A stretch of DNA of 7,082 nucleotides from Desulfobacteraceae bacterium. Lineage in GTDB: Bacteria; Desulfobacterota; Desulfobacteria; Desulfobacterales; JAABPS01. Location of the stretch: NCBI GenBank assembly GCA_011391835.1, contig JAABPS010000142.1:1-7082 (forward strand), given 5' to 3'. This document shows positions 1-5,777 of this stretch, piece after piece (the first letter of the stretch is position 1; every line of letters starts with the position of its first letter). Made by a program: the position numbers and the translations under genes. Below the pieces are notes generated by a model that searched no databases, was not told the DNA's origin, and saw only the letters and a list, made by a program, of their open reading frames with translations.

Positions 1-1053
1 GGGGCGCGCATCCTCATTCTGTTTGGCGGGATCGTTTCCGGCTTTGGTTTCGCCATGATGTATTTCGTTAATTCAATCGTTGGGTTTTACCTTTTTTATG
101 GAATTATTCTATCAATCGGCATGAGCGCCATGCTGTATATCCCTTCCTTTACCGTTATTGCCCAGTGGTTTTCAAAAAAACTGTCAATGGCTCTCGCATT
201 ATTAGCGGTTGGCGCAGGCATCGGCGGACTTGTGTGCACGCCGACCGTTGCTGCGCTGATTACCCAGTTTGGATGGCGAGTGACCTTTCTGATTATCGGC
301 ATCAGCATTTGGGTGGTTGTGATACCGCTTTCGTTTGTGGTTAAAAACACGCCGGGCGAAATGGGACTGCTGCCTGACGGTGCTCCGTATGGTGCAGAGA
401 ACAAAGATGCTGCCAGCCGGAAATCAGAAGGAACCCTGTATGACTCTACCCAGCACACGGGGTATACCTTAAAACAGGCGATGGGTTCTTCGTCGTTCTG
501 GATTCTGGCCGTATGTTTTTTCTGCATGACGATGACGCATTCCACGGTGTTTGTGCATGCTATTCCCTTCCTTACGGATGCAGGTATCTCCACAACCAAA
601 GCCGCTTTTAGTATTGGTCTTCTCACTGTTGTCAGTATCGCAGGAAGACTTTCATTCGGATATTTGGGGGATTATACAGACAAGCGATATTTGTTGATGA
701 TTGCCTATTTTTTAATGGCGATCGGCGTGGTAATACTGATGCATGCCAGGGAAATGAAGACCGTATATCTTTTTATTGCCTTTTTTGGCGTTGGATTCGG
801 GGCAAATGTTCCTTTAATGCCGGCCATCCGCGCGCAGTATTTTGGAACGAAATCCCTGGGGAAAATTCAGGGATTTATGTCTCCCGTCACCATGCTGGCC
901 GGAGCCACCGGACCTGTGCTGGCCGGACATCTTTTCGACACAACCGGATCGTATAACAGCGCATTTATGCTTACCGTACTCTTATGCGTTTTTGCGGGTA
1001 TTCTGGTTCTTTTTGCCCGGCCTAAGGAACTTCCTTTAGAAAGAAATTCTTAA
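1..1053 (+). CDS. MFS transporter, 5' end cut off by window
   Basis: The reading frame is open from base 1, so the ATG at 55 is only an internal Met and the true start lies upstream. About 350 residues are visible, nearly all hydrophobic helices. They include FSKKLSMALALLAVGAGIGG and a GWR near residues 90-92, both typical of the N-terminal half of the oxalate/formate-antiporter and monocarboxylate-like MFS branch. A hydrophilic linker beginning NTPGEMGLLPDG separates the two six-helix halves. The second-half copy of MFS motif A is present as GYLGDYTDKR. The visible part probably starts at TM3, so about 60-80 residues are missing. It is an inner-membrane secondary transporter, likely for a small organic anion; the substrate cannot be read from sequence. 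The gene converges on the acyltransferase with 12 nt between stop codons and no clear terminator hairpin. Confidence 0.9.
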   Translation, partial: GARILILFGGIVSGFGFAMMYFVNSIVGFYLFYGIILSIGMSAMLYIPSFTVIAQWFSKKLSMALALLAVGAGIGGLVCTPTVAALITQFGWRVTFLIIGISIWVVVIPLSFVVKNTPGEMGLLPDGAPYGAENKDAASRKSEGTLYDSTQHTGYTLKQAMGSSSFWILAVCFFCMTMTHSTVFVHAIPFLTDAGISTTKAAFSIGLLTVVSIAGRLSFGYLGDYTDKRYLLMIAYFLMAIGVVILMHAREMKTVYLFIAFFGVGFGANVPLMPAIRAQYFGTKSLGKIQGFMSPVTMLAGATGPVLAGHLFDTTGSYNSAFMLTVLLCVFAGILVLFARPKELPLERNS

Positions 1054-1065
1054 ACAATTTCATGT

Positions 1066-1815
1066 TCATCCGCTCAGGGATGACAGCACAGTCTGCTCCA
1101 CCATTTTTGAAATAGTTCGAGCGCCTTTACCGGTATAATCCTGGATAGTTAAAACAGGATGGGGGACGATTCGCACGTTGATCCTGTTCAAGGCGCAAAT
1201 CCTCTTGGCGTTTTCATGAAGAGGTTCGTTTTCCCACGCAATTTGTTCGTTATTTTCATAGTCCAATGATATAGGCAGCAGGGAAATATCCGGATTTAAT
1301 TCGATAACTTTAAATACCCCGCTGAAAAAAGGAAGACGGGTTTTATTTGATGCGGTGGTTCCCTGAGGGAAAACGCCAATGACCATTCCTGGCTCAATAT
1401 GTCTGGCAAGATGCCGGATCGTTGACAGCCGCTCTCCCATTTTATCTCTTTGTAAAAACATAACGCCTGAAAGCCAGGCAAATGTACCGATAAACGGCCA
1501 GTACAGCACACTGATTTTACTGACAAATAAGGAACCAAATGTGGCTGCCAGAACAGGAATATCGAGAGAGCAGCAGTGATTGGAAACAATCAGAACTCCG
1601 CTGTGATTGGTTTTTAGAATATCCGGCAGATGATTCAGGTAAACTCTGGTTCTGAAAATCCAAAGCACAATTTTAGCAATCTGCTGAATAAGTTTGGGTC
1701 CGATTTTTTTCCGAAAAGGAAACAGGACCAGCACACCGATGCTGCATAGTGCGGATGCGCTCAGCATGACGGCAAACGCAGCACTCATTTTTAGCCAGAA
1801 TTTAAACATCTTCAC
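1066..1815 (-). CDS. PlsC-family lysophospholipid acyltransferase
   Basis: This 249-aa protein carries the ordered PlsC/LPLAT motifs: NHxxxxD (N79-H80...D85, catalytic His/Asp), GVMFLQR (117-123, motif II with Arg123), FPQGT (149-153, motif III) and LPISLDY (180-186, motif IV). A hydrophobic segment at about 11-34 should anchor it to the inner membrane. It probably transfers an acyl chain to a lysophospholipid or related acceptor, such as 1-acyl-glycerol-3-phosphate. Motif III has Gln151 where the family usually has Glu (FPEGT), which may alter acceptor binding. I chose the GTG at 1815 because AGGGAG (1822-1827, minus strand) lies 6 nt upstream. The ATG at 1809 would be 12 nt away and is the alternative. 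A CCTGT-aac-ACAGG palindrome (1848-1860) in the upstream region is a possible operator. It is apparently transcribed alone. Confidence 0.88.
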   Translation of the reverse strand: MKMFKFWLKMSAAFAVMLSASALCSIGVLVLFPFRKKIGPKLIQQIAKIVLWIFRTRVYLNHLPDILKTNHSGVLIVSNHCCSLDIPVLAATFGSLFVSKISVLYWPFIGTFAWLSGVMFLQRDKMGERLSTIRHLARHIEPGMVIGVFPQGTTASNKTRLPFFSGVFKVIELNPDISLLPISLDYENNEQIAWENEPLHENAKRICALNRINVRIVPHPVLTIQDYTGKGARTISKMVEQTVLSSLSG

Positions 1816-2001
1816 TGGATGCTCCCTGAAAGTTCAAATCTTAATGCCCTGTAACACAGGTGCTATGTGAAAGACAATATGTCAAAAGCAGGGCTTTAAA
1901 AACAAAAATATTGAAAATAATTTTGAAATGGGATAAAAATTTGACCGAACATTGTGTTTTAAAAGGTCTATCATGATTTACTTGAACTATTGGATAATTC
2001 T
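1816..2001. promoter_or_regulatory. Divergent AT-rich intergenic region
   Basis: This region separates the minus-strand acyltransferase from the plus-strand zinc-ribbon gene and should hold both promoters. On the plus strand, TTGAAA (1911-1916), 17 nt and TAAAAA (1934-1939) is a plausible but weak sigma-70-like pair, about 62 nt before the ATG at 2002. On the minus strand a perfect TTGACA (1885-1880) has no good -10 at the right distance. The palindrome CCTGT-aac-ACAGG at 1848-1860 could be an operator for the acyltransferase. AT-rich sequence makes chance matches likely. Confidence 0.3.
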
Positions 2002-2142
2002 ATGAGTGAATTTGAGATCGAATGCAATGAATGCGGCTGGCAGGGTAAAAAGTCCGACCTTTTAAGCGTAAACGGCAAGGAGAAAGAGCGGATTTGCTGT
2101 CCTGACTGCGGGAGCAAAAACATAAAAGATCTCAAAAAATAA
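2002..2142 (+). CDS. 46-aa zinc-ribbon microprotein
   Basis: The ATG at 2002 opens a 46-codon frame ending in TAA. The protein has two CxxC knuckles, CNEC (8-11) and CPDC (33-36), each followed by Gly (CGW and CGS). They are 21 residues apart, the classic layout of a rubredoxin-like or zinc-ribbon fold binding one Zn or Fe ion. The rest is short and charged with a lysine-rich tail (KNIKDLKK). No enzymatic domain is present, so a small regulatory, nucleic-acid-binding or metal-binding role is likely. The Shine-Dalgarno is weak (GGA at 1992-1994, 7 nt before ATG). The gene stands alone, with 171 nt to the next start. Two correctly spaced Cys pairs in a frame this short argue against chance. Confidence 0.72.
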   Translation: MSEFEIECNECGWQGKKSDLLSVNGKEKERICCPDCGSKNIKDLKK

Positions 2143-2299
2143 CGCATCAATATTCATGGGAAAACAGTACAGCCTGGTTCTTACATCGCCGAAACAGAAA
2201 ACAAACAGATAGATTTCCCCTCCATTTTTTCTAAATAGGATACTATTTTTGATCATCTCATCAATGCATATCTTTAGACAAAGGTTTTTCAATACACCT

Positions 2300-2305
2300 A
2301 AGGAG
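2300..2305 (+). promoter_or_regulatory. Shine-Dalgarno AAGGAG of the SDR gene
   Basis: AAGGAG lies 8 nt before the ATG at 2314. This is near-ideal spacing and fixes the start of the SDR gene. Confidence 0.8.
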
Positions 2306-2313
2306 TTCATAGA

Positions 2314-3102
2314 ATGGATAACTTAAAAGGAAAAGTTGCGATTGTTACCGGGTCTGGCACCGGCGTGGGCGCTGCAACGGCGCTGCTTCTCGCTGAAAAG
2401 GGGTGCCATGTGGTGATCAATTATTCAAAAAGTGAAAAACAAGCAAAGGAAACCGCTGCGGCCTGTGAAGCAAAAGGCGTGGAAACCCTGCTTTGCCAGG
2501 CCGATGTGTCAAAGGATGATGACTGTCAACGGATGACAGCCCAAACCATGAAAAAATGGAACAGGATCGATGCGCTGGTCAATAATGCGGGGATTACCAA
2601 ATTTTGTAATCATAACAATCTGGACGGATTGAGCAGTGACGACTTCATCCGTATTTACAGCGTGAATGTGATCGGAGCATATCAGATGACCCGTGCGGCA
2701 GCCCCGCACATGAAAAAAACAGGCAGGGCCGCAGTTGTTAATGTGGCATCCACCGCAGCATTGACCGGCATCGGCAGCAGCATTGCCTATGCCGCATCCA
2801 AGGGGGCGCTGGTGACCATGACTCTTTCACTTGCCAGAGTGCTGGGCCCGGAAATCCGCGTAAATGCGGTTTGTCCGGGATTTATTCAGAGCCGCTGGCT
2901 CATGGAGGGTTTTGGAAAAGACAATTATGAAAAGATCAAAAAATATCATGAAGATGCCTCACCCCTTGGGGTGACTGCAACCCCTGAAATTGTCGCTGAA
3001 GCGATTTTATATTTTATCAGTGGAGCAGGGATAACTACCGGTGAGACGTTAATCATTGATGGCGGGTTTCATTTAAGCCAGGTGCCTCTGGGCAGGCGAT
3101 AG
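2314..3102 (+). CDS. SDR-family oxidoreductase (FabG-like)
   Basis: This 262-aa protein is a classical short-chain dehydrogenase/reductase of the usual length. Visible motifs are the Rossmann glycine signature TGSGTGVG (12-19), NNAG (90-93), the active-site tetrad Asn118, Ser146, Tyr159, Lys163 (YAASK), the PG turn (188-189) and the C-terminal IIDGG (247-251). The stretch NYSKS (36-40) after beta-2 resembles NADP(H)-preferring FabG enzymes. It is cytosolic and catalyses reversible NAD(P)-linked oxidation of an alcohol to a ketone. The substrate could be a 3-oxoacyl thioester, but the lactonase encoded 33 nt downstream makes a sugar or cyclic alcohol a reasonable alternative. It is the first gene of a probable four-gene operon with a strong ribosome site. 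Confidence 0.9.
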   Translation: MDNLKGKVAIVTGSGTGVGAATALLLAEKGCHVVINYSKSEKQAKETAAACEAKGVETLLCQADVSKDDDCQRMTAQTMKKWNRIDALVNNAGITKFCNHNNLDGLSSDDFIRIYSVNVIGAYQMTRAAAPHMKKTGRAAVVNVASTAALTGIGSSIAYAASKGALVTMTLSLARVLGPEIRVNAVCPGFIQSRWLMEGFGKDNYEKIKKYHEDASPLGVTATPEIVAEAILYFISGAGITTGETLIIDGGFHLSQVPLGRR

Positions 3103-3135
3103 AAATGCACAGGGACTCAATTTCACGGAGGAATG

Positions 3136-3978
3136 ATGAATTTTAAGACGACTGTTTTAATCGATGGCCTTATCTTTCCAGAAGGTCCCAGATGGCATGA
3201 CGGGAAACTCTGGTTTTCAGACATGAGCGCAAAATACGTCATGACGGTTGATCTTGATGGAAATGTCAAAAAGATCGTGCATGTGCCTGGCCAGCCGTCG
3301 GGTCTTGGATGGCTGCCGGATGGGCGCCTGCTCATTGTATCCATGGTAGATCGAAAACTTCTCCGCCTGGATCCGGAAGGGCTGACAGAAGTAGCCGATT
3401 TATATCATCTGGCGTCATGCCATTGCAATGATATGGTGGTGGACAGACAGGGCAGAGCCTATATCGGAAATTTCGGGTTTGAACTTGCCTTGGACGCGCC
3501 GTTTAAAGAGGCAGAGATCATTCTGGTAACTCCGGATGGAAAAGCGCGCATTGTAGCTGCACAGATGGCTTTTCCCAACGGATCGGTAATTACTCCGGAC
3601 GGCAAAACCCTTATCGTGGGCGAGACATTTGGCGCCCGGCTGACAGCCTTTGACATTGAGCCGGATGGGTCACTTTCAAACCGCAGGGTGTGGGCAGCCC
3701 TTGAAAATGCCGTTCCGGACGGTATTTGTCTGGATGCCGAAGGCGCGATCTGGGTGGCTTCGCCCAGAAGCGCTGAAGTACTTCGGGTAAAACACGGCGG
3801 GGAGGTCACTGACCGGGTAAAGGTGAAAACCCAGGCATTTGCCTGTATGCTGGGAGGTGCTGACCGGAAAACCCTGTTTGTGCTCACGGCAGCCAATGTG
3901 CCCAGGGGGCTGCTGAGAAAACCCAGCGGCAGGATTGAAACAGTTCGGGTTGATGTTCCCGGTGCGGGACTGCCATAA
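3136..3978 (+). CDS. SMP-30/gluconolactonase-family lactonase
   Basis: This roughly 280-aa six-bladed beta-propeller belongs to the SMP-30/gluconolactonase/LRE family. Repeated blade motifs are visible: PEGPRWHDGKLWFSD near the N-terminus, CNDMVVDRQGRAYIGNFG, FPNGSVITPDGKTLIVGE and PDGICLDAEGAIWVAS. Counting from the ATG at 3136, the residues matching the human SMP-30 metal and substrate ligands (Glu18, Asn103, Asn154, Asp204) are Glu16, Asn98, Asn148 and Asp195, so the divalent-metal site looks intact. The family hydrolyses sugar lactones and related esters. There is no signal peptide, so it is cytosolic. GGAGG at 3127-3131 is only 1 nt from the tandem ATG at 3133 but 4 nt from 3136, so I prefer 3136. 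It follows the SDR gene closely and may act on its product. Confidence 0.88.
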   Translation: MNFKTTVLIDGLIFPEGPRWHDGKLWFSDMSAKYVMTVDLDGNVKKIVHVPGQPSGLGWLPDGRLLIVSMVDRKLLRLDPEGLTEVADLYHLASCHCNDMVVDRQGRAYIGNFGFELALDAPFKEAEIILVTPDGKARIVAAQMAFPNGSVITPDGKTLIVGETFGARLTAFDIEPDGSLSNRRVWAALENAVPDGICLDAEGAIWVASPRSAEVLRVKHGGEVTDRVKVKTQAFACMLGGADRKTLFVLTAANVPRGLLRKPSGRIETVRVDVPGAGLP

Positions 3979-4005
3979 TTGAATTTTTATTATCAGACTA
4001 TTAAA

Positions 4006-4650
4006 ATGAATGCCGGGCTGATTTATATTGATATTGATGACGTAATTTCAGATACAACCAGCACATTTCCTTCTCTGCTTGAAAAGCATTTTGACAAGGC
4101 CGTTTCCTTTGAAGCGATTACGTCATTTGATCTGGGAATATCATTTGGCTTGGACAAGGAAGAACTTGCCAGATTCATGACAATTGCCCATTCTCCTGAA
4201 GTAATCACAGCATATAAGCCCAGAGCCGGTGCAGTTGAATCTCTGAATTGGTTTATTGGCATGGGCTATGAAATCGCCATTGTAACCGGGCGTCCGCCTG
4301 ATTCAAAACGGTTAACCCAGGAGTGGCTGATAAAGCACAATATATCTTTTCACCATTTATTGTTTGTGGACAAATATTCCCGCGTCATTCCGGGTTTGCA
4401 ATTTACTTTTGCAATTTCTCTGGAAGCGCTTGCTCAAATGAATTTCTGCTTTGCTGTGGAAGATTCTGCGGATATGGCCAGATTTCTTTCCCACAATATG
4501 CAAATACCTGTGGCCCTTCTGGATCGGCCATGGAACAGAGATGAAGACATCATGCCAGCCGGCCTTATAAACCGGTGCCATAATTGGGACGACGTGATGG
4601 AAGCATTTCGTTTAAGAGAACAAAACAATACCAACAGACTTAAAAAATAA
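4006..4650 (+). CDS. HAD-superfamily 5'-nucleotidase-like (NT5C type)
   Basis: This 214-aa protein is counted from the ATG at 4006. A TTG at 3979, abutting the upstream stop, would add 9 residues, but neither start has a good Shine-Dalgarno. HAD motifs are all present: motif I DIDDV (nucleophile Asp9, general acid Asp11, with Asp16 as in DxDGVxxD), motif II IVTGRP (Thr94), motif III Lys123 (VDKYS) and motif IV Glu152-Asp153 (VEDSADMA). The RPWN signature (174-177) late in the protein is typical of the NT5C deoxyribonucleotidase-like group. It is a likely cytosolic Mg-dependent phosphatase acting on a nucleotide or other small phosphate ester. The true substrate is unknown, since many bacterial members are uncharacterised. 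It is third in the operon, 27 nt after the lactonase stop. Confidence 0.82.
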   Translation: MNAGLIYIDIDDVISDTTSTFPSLLEKHFDKAVSFEAITSFDLGISFGLDKEELARFMTIAHSPEVITAYKPRAGAVESLNWFIGMGYEIAIVTGRPPDSKRLTQEWLIKHNISFHHLLFVDKYSRVIPGLQFTFAISLEALAQMNFCFAVEDSADMARFLSHNMQIPVALLDRPWNRDEDIMPAGLINRCHNWDDVMEAFRLREQNNTNRLKK

Positions 4651-4665
4651 ACTGGGTTTAAACAC

Positions 4666-5205
4666 ATGCATTTCAGGAATATTTTTTCTATCACACTTGG
4701 TATGTTTCTATTTTTATCACTATCCTGTACCTCCAGTACCGATGATGAAGCTTTCAAGCACGAATTGGAAAATAACTATATTCAATTTCTAAAAGCATTG
4801 AAAAAAGGAGATGATGAAGGGATAAAGAAGGCAATGTCCTCATATTTCTATGCATCCACCCGAAATGACTGTGCGGATGCGAAGGAACTTTTTACTGCAA
4901 AAATCAAGGAAATGAGTGAGGTCTATCCAGAACCATCGGATATGGATTTTATAAAGATATTCAAAAAAGGCCCCACATCAGCTCTTTTGTTTTCAAGAGA
5001 TTCGGATGCCACTGAAGTCTTTGGCAGACCCATGCTTATGTTTCTTTTCATAAAATTTGTTAAAGAAGGTACGACATGGAAAACCGATGCAATAGAGCTG
5101 ATGGATGTTGAGAAATACAATGCGGATGGCTCAGTTACAGCATTTGAAGAATCGTTTCTGTCTGAAGGAAGTTTAATTGACGGAAAGGTGCGTGAAGCAC
5201 CCTGA
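4666..5205 (+). CDS. Small exported protein, possible lipoprotein
   Basis: I do not recognise the family of this 179-aa protein. The N-terminus is a clear export signal: a short basic start (MHFRN), a hydrophobic core (6-20), then Cys21 followed by TSST. The context SLSC is a non-standard lipobox, with Ser rather than Leu/Val/Ile at -3, so lipid anchoring is plausible but not certain. The mature part is charged and alpha+beta-like. Its start, with NYIQFLKALKKGD, resembles the opening helix of NTF2-like/SnoaL-type domains, which is only a structural hint. It ends in an acidic, flexible tail. It lies 15 nt after the HAD gene, so it is probably the last gene of the operon. GGTGC-gtgaa-GCACC over its stop codon (5187-5201) lacks a following T-run. 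Confidence 0.75.
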   Translation: MHFRNIFSITLGMFLFLSLSCTSSTDDEAFKHELENNYIQFLKALKKGDDEGIKKAMSSYFYASTRNDCADAKELFTAKIKEMSEVYPEPSDMDFIKIFKKGPTSALLFSRDSDATEVFGRPMLMFLFIKFVKEGTTWKTDAIELMDVEKYNADGSVTAFEESFLSEGSLIDGKVREAP

Positions 5206-5271
5206 TCTTGCCGTCCCAATAGTGTTTTACCAGATACGATTCTGATTCCATGCAAATAGAGAATTCTAAAA

Positions 5272-5331
5272 GGGTTCGAGGGGCCAGGGATTCCCGCCAA
5301 AAAACTTAGGCGGGTTCTTCGACAAGGGTTC
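5272..5331. repeat. GGGTTC short repeats and GC hairpin
   Basis: GGGTTC occurs three times (5272-5277, 5312-5317, 5326-5331). Between the first two lies CCCGCC (5293-5298) and GGCGGG (5309-5314), a 6-bp GC-only stem with a 10-nt loop. It is not followed by a T-run, so it is a poor intrinsic terminator. The pattern suggests a degraded dispersed palindromic repeat. Confidence 0.4.
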
Positions 5332-5513
5332 AAGTGAAGGATTTCCGGTTCTATAAAAGTATCATAGTTTGACTTTTCCTTGATTTTTAGAGAGTTATTG
5401 TTTATTCTTTCTTTAATCTCTCAATACAGCGCAGCATCCAGCTTGGATTTTAAATATTTTCTTATTACACTGCTGTCATCACTCGGTTTGGAGATTGTGA
5501 CGCAATCCTCATC

Positions 5514-5609
5514 TGTCATTGCGAATGCACGACAGTGCATGTGGCAATCTTTCTACTATCAAAAGGTTATGAGATTGCTTCGTCCGCCGCAGGCGGACTC
5601 GCAAAGACA
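5514..5609. repeat. Clover-like nested inverted repeat (MITE-like)
   Basis: The outer arms TGTCATTGCGA (5514-5524) and TCGCAAAGACA (5599-5609) are inverted with one mismatch. The inner arms GCAATCT (5544-5550) and AGATTGC (5572-5578) are perfectly inverted. Each half also has its own hairpin: ATGCAC-gaca-GTGCAT (5525-5540) and GTCCGCC-gca-GGCGGAC (5582-5598). This architecture, with conserved ATTGCGA and GCAATCT blocks around variable hairpins, matches a widespread class of small non-coding dispersed repeats in anaerobic bacteria. There is no coding capacity. Confidence 0.65.
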
Positions 5610-5720
5610 TTGCGACACAGCCTTTGACAAGGTGATCCAGGATAAGTAAAAATTTCTGTTACCTTAAACACTATTTCAGCATTCATTAGCCGTCGAAGCA
5701 CCCTTGTTCCGGTATTATCC

Positions 5721-5764
5721 AGTTTTCTGTATATCATGAATATTTGAGTGATATACAGTTAACT
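5721..5764. promoter_or_regulatory. Long inverted repeat before the cassette
   Basis: AGTTTTCTGTATATCA (5721-5736) and TGATATACAGTTAACT (5749-5764) are inverted, with 14 of 16 positions matching. The inner 10 bp are perfect and the loop is 12 nt. AGTTAACT is itself a palindrome. It lies 30 nt before the cyclase-like gene and just outside the cassette edge. It could be a dimeric-repressor operator, or an mRNA or DNA hairpin of a decayed recombination site. It lacks the AAC/GTT boxes needed for an attC. Confidence 0.4.
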
Positions 5765-5777
5765 AAATAGTAACTTG

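Noticed and set aside
96..626. 176-aa minus-strand frame within the transporter
   Set aside because: It is the antisense shadow of strongly periodic membrane-protein coding sequence and has no domain features.
1880..1885. Minus-strand TTGACA as acyltransferase promoter
   Set aside because: No TATAAT-like hexamer lies 15-19 nt downstream (CACCTG is found there), so the perfect -35 is probably chance.
2062..2310. 82-aa minus-strand frame opposite the zinc-ribbon gene and intergenic DNA
   Set aside because: It overlaps the end of the zinc-ribbon gene and ends within its antisense strand. The composition is odd and there is no ribosome site or recognisable domain.
5187..5201. GGTGC/GCACC hairpin as intrinsic terminator of the operon
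   Set aside because: The stem is short, lies over the stop codon, and has no T-run after it.
5380..5649. 89-aa plus-strand frame beginning with TTG
   Set aside because: It runs straight through the 96-bp nested repeat, lacks a Shine-Dalgarno, and its later residues simply translate the repeat stems.
5567..5737. 56-aa minus-strand frame
   Set aside because: It starts inside the inverted repeat and ends inside the clover-like repeat, with no ribosome site. I could not match it to any integrase or other family.
5721..5777. An attC of a preceding cassette ending at GTT 5777
   Set aside because: The inverted repeat has no AAC inverse-core box on its left side and its right arm ends 12 nt before GTT rather than 5-6.
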